From Alphaproteobacteria bacterium (lineage in GTDB: Bacteria; Pseudomonadota; Alphaproteobacteria; ATCC43930; CGMCC-115725): a DNA stretch of 64,000 nucleotides. The notes below the pieces were generated by a model. It was not told where the DNA came from. It did not search any database and saw only the letters and a list, made by a program, of their open reading frames with translations. Within the stretch, counting starts at the first letter, position 1. Each line of letters opens with the position of its first letter. The translations under genes were made by a program, and so were the position numbers. Location: assembly GCA_028871055.1 (NCBI GenBank), contig JAGWON010000003.1, positions 124,001 through 188,000 of the forward strand, given 5' to 3'. Positions 59,379 through 64,000 of the stretch are shown one piece after another.

Positions 59379-60500
59379 ATGAGCGCCCGTCAAACCCCGC
59401 CGTTCCGCGCCGACCATGTCGGCAGCCTGCTGCGACCCAAATCACTGCTCGACGCGCGCGAACAGCGGCGCCGCAACGCCATCACCGTCGCGCAGCTCGA
59501 AGCCGTCGAGGACGCCGCGATCCGCGAGGTCGTCGCCCTCCAGGAGGATATTGGTCTCAAAGCGGTGACCGACGGCGAATTCCGCCGCACCTTGTGGCAC
59601 GTCGATTTCCTGACGTCCTTCGCCAACGTCAAGTCGGTGCCGGGCAAGGTCACGGCCAAGTTCCACACCCACGAGGGCGAGATCGAGCGCACGCCCTCGG
59701 CGCTCGCGGTGGTGGGCAAGCTGGCGCGGCCGAAGCCGATCTTTGTCGATCACTTCAGGTTCGTGAAATCGGTGACCAAGGTGAAGCCCAAGCTCACCAT
59801 CCCGTCGCCGAGCATCCTGCATTTCCGCGGCGGGCGTGACGCGATCGACCGCGCGACCTATCCCGACATGGCCCGGTTCTACGCCGACCTGGCGCGGGTC
59901 TACAGCGAAGAGGTTCGCGACCTGGCGGCAGCCGGCTGCCGTTATCTCCAGATCGACGAGGTCAACTTCGCCTATCTGTGCGATCCCAAGCTGCGCGACC
60001 AGGTACGCGCGCTGGGCGAGGATCCCGATACCCTGCCGCACATCTACGCCCGGCTCATCAACGGCGCGATCGCCACGCGTCCTAAGGACATGGTCGTATG
60101 CATGCATCTCTGCCGCGGTAATTTCGAGGGCGCGTGGATCGCCGAGGGTGGCTACGAACCGGTCGCCGAGACACTGTTCAACGAAATCGCCGTCGACGGC
60201 TATTTCCTCGAATACGACACCGAGCGCGCCGGCGGCTTCGCGCCGTTGCGCTTCCTGCCCAAGGGCAAGACCGCCGTGCTCGGCCTGGTGACGACCAAGC
60301 TGCCGCAGCTCGAGCGCAAGAACGACTTGAAGCGCCGCATCGACGCGGCGGCGAAGGTGGTGCCGCTGGAGCGGCTGGCGTTGAGCCCGCAATGCGGCTT
60401 CGCCAGCGGCGAACGCGGCAACAAGCTGACCGTCGCCGACGAGATCGCCAAGCTCCGCCTGGTGGTCGAGACCGCGCGCGAGGTCTGGGGCGGCGTCTGA
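59379..60500 (+). CDS. MetE C-terminal-like methyltransferase, close paralogue of 56390-57511
   Basis: 'TPPFRADHVGSLLRPKSLLDAREQRRRNAITVAQLEAVEDAAIREVV'; same motifs and length as the upstream copy. Confidence 0.82.
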   Translation: MSARQTPPFRADHVGSLLRPKSLLDAREQRRRNAITVAQLEAVEDAAIREVVALQEDIGLKAVTDGEFRRTLWHVDFLTSFANVKSVPGKVTAKFHTHEGEIERTPSALAVVGKLARPKPIFVDHFRFVKSVTKVKPKLTIPSPSILHFRGGRDAIDRATYPDMARFYADLARVYSEEVRDLAAAGCRYLQIDEVNFAYLCDPKLRDQVRALGEDPDTLPHIYARLINGAIATRPKDMVVCMHLCRGNFEGAWIAEGGYEPVAETLFNEIAVDGYFLEYDTERAGGFAPLRFLPKGKTAVLGLVTTKLPQLERKNDLKRRIDAAAKVVPLERLALSPQCGFASGERGNKLTVADEIAKLRLVVETAREVWGGV

Positions 60501-60535
60501 GCTGAAGCATCCACACGGAAACGGAGATCGCAACC

Positions 60536-61012
60536 ATGGATGATCGGACACACAATCTTGAAGGCGGCTGCGCCTGTGGCGCTGTGCGCTATCGGCTTGC
60601 TTCGCCGCCGATGTTCGTCCATTGCTGCCACTGTCGCGATTGCCAGTGTCAGACCGGCAGCGCGTTCGTCATCAACGCTTTGATCGAGACCGACCGCGTC
60701 GCCGCGCTCCAAAGCGAGCCGGCGCCACTCGCGGTGCCGACCGACAGCGGCCGCGCGCATCGCATCTTCCGCTGTCCGGCCTGTCAGACGGCAGTGTGGA
60801 GCGAGTACGGCGGCGTCGCAAAGCTGCGCTTTGTGCGTGTCGGCACCCTCGACGATCCGGCGGCGCTGACGCCGGACGTGCACATCTATGTCCGCTCGAA
60901 GCTGCCATGGGTGATGCTGCCCGACGGCGTGCCGGCGTTCGAGGCCTATTACGACTCGCGCAAGCTCTGGCCCGCCGCGAGCCTGGAGCGGCGCCGCGCC
61001 ATCCTGGGTTAA
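60536..61012 (+). CDS. GFA (glutathione-dependent formaldehyde-activating-like) family protein
   Basis: 'GGCACGAVRYRLASPPMFVHCCHCRDCQCQTGSAFVINALI' Cys-rich GFA motif. Confidence 0.87.
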   Translation: MDDRTHNLEGGCACGAVRYRLASPPMFVHCCHCRDCQCQTGSAFVINALIETDRVAALQSEPAPLAVPTDSGRAHRIFRCPACQTAVWSEYGGVAKLRFVRVGTLDDPAALTPDVHIYVRSKLPWVMLPDGVPAFEAYYDSRKLWPAASLERRRAILG

Positions 61013-61018
61013 GCTTGC

Positions 61019-61210
61019 GCGAACACGCACGGAGCGCACATCGCGCTCGGCAACCTGTCGCTCGCGGCCTACGCTAAGCTCAGCGCCTCTGGCATGTAAC
61101 GGGACAGAGCGCTCGAACCATCGCGGAGTTTCGTTGCACCACCGAGCCCATCGGGCTCAAATACGGAACAGACTCTACTCTCACCTGGATGAGAAAAGGG
61201 GCTCAGGTCA
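61019..61210 (+). mobile_element. Right-end remnant of an IS3-type transposase/IS element
   Basis: Frame 61019+ reads 'ANTHGAHIALGNLSLAAYAKLSASGM*RDRALEPSRSFVAPPSPSGSNTEQTLLSPG*', resembling the IS3-family ORFB tail (RPHSALGNLTP..YA...); followed by GGGGCTCAGGTCA, a candidate terminal repeat. Confidence 0.5.
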
Positions 61211-61800
61211 TCGGCGATGCTCGGGGTGCGTTGCGGCGTGCGGTGGAAGGGGCAATCGCCCTCAATGCGCTCGCCAATGATGCCGCGTTTCTCGATCAGC
61301 TTATCAACGCCCACTATCACTACCAGCGCAAGCAGGCGCGGCTACTTTTGAACAACCCCGACTATCGGCCAACATTCTCGCAGGCAGAAATCGATGCGAT
61401 GGAGGCGACAGTCAGGGATATCGATGCAAAGGCGGCGGCCGGCGCGAAGATCGCTGACATAAACTGGGCTGATGTCGCAGGGGTTTACTGTAAAGATCTC
61501 TACAGCACTCTCTATAGGCTTCTCTCAAACGATGGCACGCACACGAATATCAACGCCATTCACCGAGAGATTATTTACGGTGTGGCTGGTCAGATAACGG
61601 GCGTGAAGGTCGGCCCGGATACTTCTGACATGATCGAAACCTTGAAAGCGGCCTGCTTGATGTTTTTATGGGCGGCCGATCCTTTTGCGCGCACCTTCAA
61701 TCAAAATGATACCCGAACCCGGATACAGGAAGCTCTTCAGCGTTTCGAGCAGTTACCCGGCGGCGAACCTAGGAATGTGACGGTCGTTTCCAATTTCTAG
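61189..61800 (+). pseudogene. DUF5677-like hypothetical gene, probably N-terminally truncated by the IS end
   Basis: 'RRAVEGAIALNALANDAAFLDQLINAHYHYQRKQARLLLNNP...YRLLSNDGTHTNINAI'; ATG lies inside the IS remnant; less GC-rich than flanks. Confidence 0.45.
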
Positions 61801-61880
61801 CGGTCGGCAGTCAGCGGCCTGTGTGGGAAACGTGTGTGGAACGTTCCCAATATCTTATATAAATCAATAGATTAGAAAGA

Positions 61881-61957
61881 TGGCGTCCCCGGGGTGACTC
61901 GAACACCCGACCCACAGTTTAGGAAACTGTTGCTCTATCCAGCTGAGCTACGGGGAC
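61881..61957 (-). tRNA. tRNA-Arg (anticodon CCT)
   Basis: Minus strand GTCCCCG TA GCTCAGCTGGATAGAGC A ACAGT TTCCTAA ACTGT GGGTC GGGTG TTCGAGT CACCC CGGGGAC G CCA; full cloverleaf, encoded CCA. Confidence 0.97.
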
Positions 61958-62212
61958 GCGCGCCGCTGTTATAGCAAGCGCCCTGCCAGGCCGCCATGCG
62001 CGCACACGCGGCCTCCGGCTAAGCCGCTCTTCTGCAAAGAAAATCCCCGGCTTTACCGAATTGCGGCGCGATCCAAGACTTTACCGCCGCCGTGCCCGGT
62101 CAACGTTGATCGTAGGGTGATTTGTACGAAGGGCCCGACTCGGTGGACAGGCTGCGCGCTTCGGTCTTTGATGGCCGGAAAAACATCGACGGTCGAACCG
62201 TGAGGGGGGGGA

Positions 62213-64000
62213 ATGATCGGCAGCTGGGCCATCCTGGCGTTTTCGGTCGGTTATGTCGGCCTGCTGTTCGCGATCGCCTATTACGGAGATCGCCAGGCGA
62301 AGGCGCGCGGTAGACCCGCCTCCCGGCCGTTCGTCTATGCGCTCTCGCTCGCCGTCTACTGCACCTCCTGGACCTTCTACGGCAGCGTCGGTCTCGCTGC
62401 CAAGACCGGCTACAACTTCCTGCCGATCTATGTCGGTCCGATCCTCATGTTTGCGGTCGGCTGGCCGCTCGTCCGCCGGATCATCCGCATCTCGAAGCGC
62501 CACAATATCACCTCGATCGCCGACTTCATCGCGGCACGCTATGGCAAGAGTCCGCGGCTTGCGGCCGCCGTGGCCGTGATCGCGTTGATCGGCACGCTGC
62601 CTTACATCGCGCTTCAGCTCAAGGCCGTGTCGACGAGTTTCGCGATCCTGATGAATTTTCCGCGGCTCGGCATACCGCTTGCGGGCGCGGGTCCGTCGAT
62701 CTGGGGCGACACCGCGTTGATCGTATCGGTGATCCTGGCCCTGTTCGCGATCCTGTTCGGCACCCGGCATATCGACGCGACCGAGCACAACGAAGGCATG
62801 ATCCTGGCGATCGCCTTCGAATCGCTGGTCAAGCTTCTGGCATTCCTGGTGGTGGGCGGGGTGGTCACCTGGAGCCTGTTCGGCGGGCTCCACGATCTCG
62901 CCTCGCGCGTGACCGCCGACCCACGGCTCCGGCAGGTGTTTCTCAGCGGGATCGACGGGCCGACCTGGGTCACCATGACTGGCCTCGCCATGCTCGCGAT
63001 CCTGTGCCTTCCGCGCCAGTTCCACATGACCGTGGTGGAGAGTGTCGACGAGCGGGATGTACGCAGGGCGGCCTGGCTGTTCCCGCTCTACCTCGTCGCC
63101 ATCAATGTCTTCGTCGTTCCGATCGCGGCGGCCGGGTTGATCCAGTTCCCGAACGGGACGATCGACGCCGACATGTTCGTGGTGGCTCTGCCGATCGCGG
63201 GCGGGCATCAGGCCGTGGCGCTGCTGGCCTTCATCGGCGGTCTCTCCGCGGCGACCGCCATGGTGATCGTCGAGTCGATCGCCGTGAGCAACATGGTGAG
63301 CAACGACCTGGTGATGCCGATCGTCTTGCATGGCCGACGGCTGGGATTGGCCGAGCGCGAGGACATGGGGACCCTGATCCTCAACGTCCGCCGGATTGCA
63401 ATCCTGGGTTCCGTGCTGCTCGCCTACTGCTACTACAAGCTGGTCGGCGACACGTTCGCGCTGGCCTCGATCGGATTGTTGAGCTTCGCCGCCATGGCCC
63501 AGTTCGCCCCCGCGCTGCTCGGCGGCCTGGCCTGGCGCGGCGCTACGGAAAAGGGCGCATTCGCCGGCATCCTGGCCGGCTTCGGCGTCTGGGCCTACAC
63601 GCTCCTGCTGCCGTCACTGGTGCGTTCGGGTTGGCTGCCGCTCGATTTTCTCGTTGATGGCCCGTTCGGGATCGGCCTGTTGCGGCCGGAGCAGCTGTTC
63701 GGGCTGCGCTTCGATCCACTTTCCCACGGCGTCTTCTGGAGCCTGCTGGCCAATGTCACGACCTACGTCGTCGTGTCGGTGCTGAGCGTGCCGAAATTGA
63801 TCGAACGTATCCAGGCCAGCGCTTTCGTCGATTCGGATACGACTCAGGGCCATTTCGGTTCCAGACCCTGGCACGAATCGATCCTGGTCGGCGATCTCGC
63901 AGCCCTGGTCTCGCGTTATCTCGGTGCCGAGCGTGCCCAACGCTCGTTCGCCGAGTGGGGGCTGCAGCGCGGCCTGGTGCTGGATCCCGCGACTCTGGCC
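62213..64000 (+). CDS. Sodium:solute symporter-type N-terminus of a probable hybrid sensor kinase, 3' truncated by window edge
   Basis: Uninterrupted 596-codon frame to window end: 'MIGSWAILAFSVGYVGLLFAIAYYGDRQAKARG...VYCTSWTFYGSVGLAAKTGYNFLPIYVGP' typical of SSS-family sensor kinases; absent from ORF track because no stop in window. Confidence 0.85.
   Translation, partial: MIGSWAILAFSVGYVGLLFAIAYYGDRQAKARGRPASRPFVYALSLAVYCTSWTFYGSVGLAAKTGYNFLPIYVGPILMFAVGWPLVRRIIRISKRHNITSIADFIAARYGKSPRLAAAVAVIALIGTLPYIALQLKAVSTSFAILMNFPRLGIPLAGAGPSIWGDTALIVSVILALFAILFGTRHIDATEHNEGMILAIAFESLVKLLAFLVVGGVVTWSLFGGLHDLASRVTADPRLRQVFLSGIDGPTWVTMTGLAMLAILCLPRQFHMTVVESVDERDVRRAAWLFPLYLVAINVFVVPIAAAGLIQFPNGTIDADMFVVALPIAGGHQAVALLAFIGGLSAATAMVIVESIAVSNMVSNDLVMPIVLHGRRLGLAEREDMGTLILNVRRIAILGSVLLAYCYYKLVGDTFALASIGLLSFAAMAQFAPALLGGLAWRGATEKGAFAGILAGFGVWAYTLLLPSLVRSGWLPLDFLVDGPFGIGLLRPEQLFGLRFDPLSHGVFWSLLANVTTYVVVSVLSVPKLIERIQASAFVDSDTTQGHFGSRPWHESILVGDLAALVSRYLGAERAQRSFAEWGLQRGLVLDPATLA

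Noticed and set aside
62081-63331. 416-aa minus-strand ORF near the window end
   Set aside because: Antisense to the symporter-sensor gene, which has a clear protein family signature.
1-64000. CRISPR array, prophage structural genes, toxin-antitoxin or classic defence system
   Set aside because: No regularly spaced repeats, phage structural genes, Cas, restriction-modification or other defence signatures were recognised.

Overview
High-GC chromosomal window, apparently from an alphaproteobacterium (GcrA, DUF4167, overlapping prmC-prfA, ubiG). Left part (about 1-29 kb) is mostly housekeeping: a 2-oxoacid dehydrogenase E1a/E1b/ALDH/E2 cluster, clpB, prmC-prfA-hisS-ispG, rodZ-like, ptsP, lysC, ubiG, a two-domain cold-shock protein, gcrA, tatA and a queA-tgt-queF-queG run. 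The middle (about 29-46 kb) is an aerobic benzoyl-CoA (box) locus: boxC, boxB, an adrenodoxin-reductase-type flavoprotein, a fumarate-reductase/KstD-like flavoprotein, a BzdR/BoxR-type regulator (XRE HTH plus shikimate-kinase-like domain), benzoate-CoA ligase and a branched-chain-type ABC transporter. No canonical BoxA is visible. A perfect 20-bp element plus an identically spaced GCTTGAC sits in the promoter position of both boxC and the CoA ligase. The right part (about 46-61 kb) carries a pcaDHGB cluster lacking pcaC, three MetE-core-like methyltransferases, a 63-aa PEP-CTERM mini-protein behind a very AT-rich inverted repeat, and an apparent insertion graveyard (IS3-type transposase tail, truncated DUF5677-like gene) next to tRNA-Arg(CCT). 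The window ends inside a Na+/solute-symporter-type protein that is missing from the ORF track because it has no stop codon in the window. All assignments come from reading motifs in the sequence and ORF track; no searches were run.
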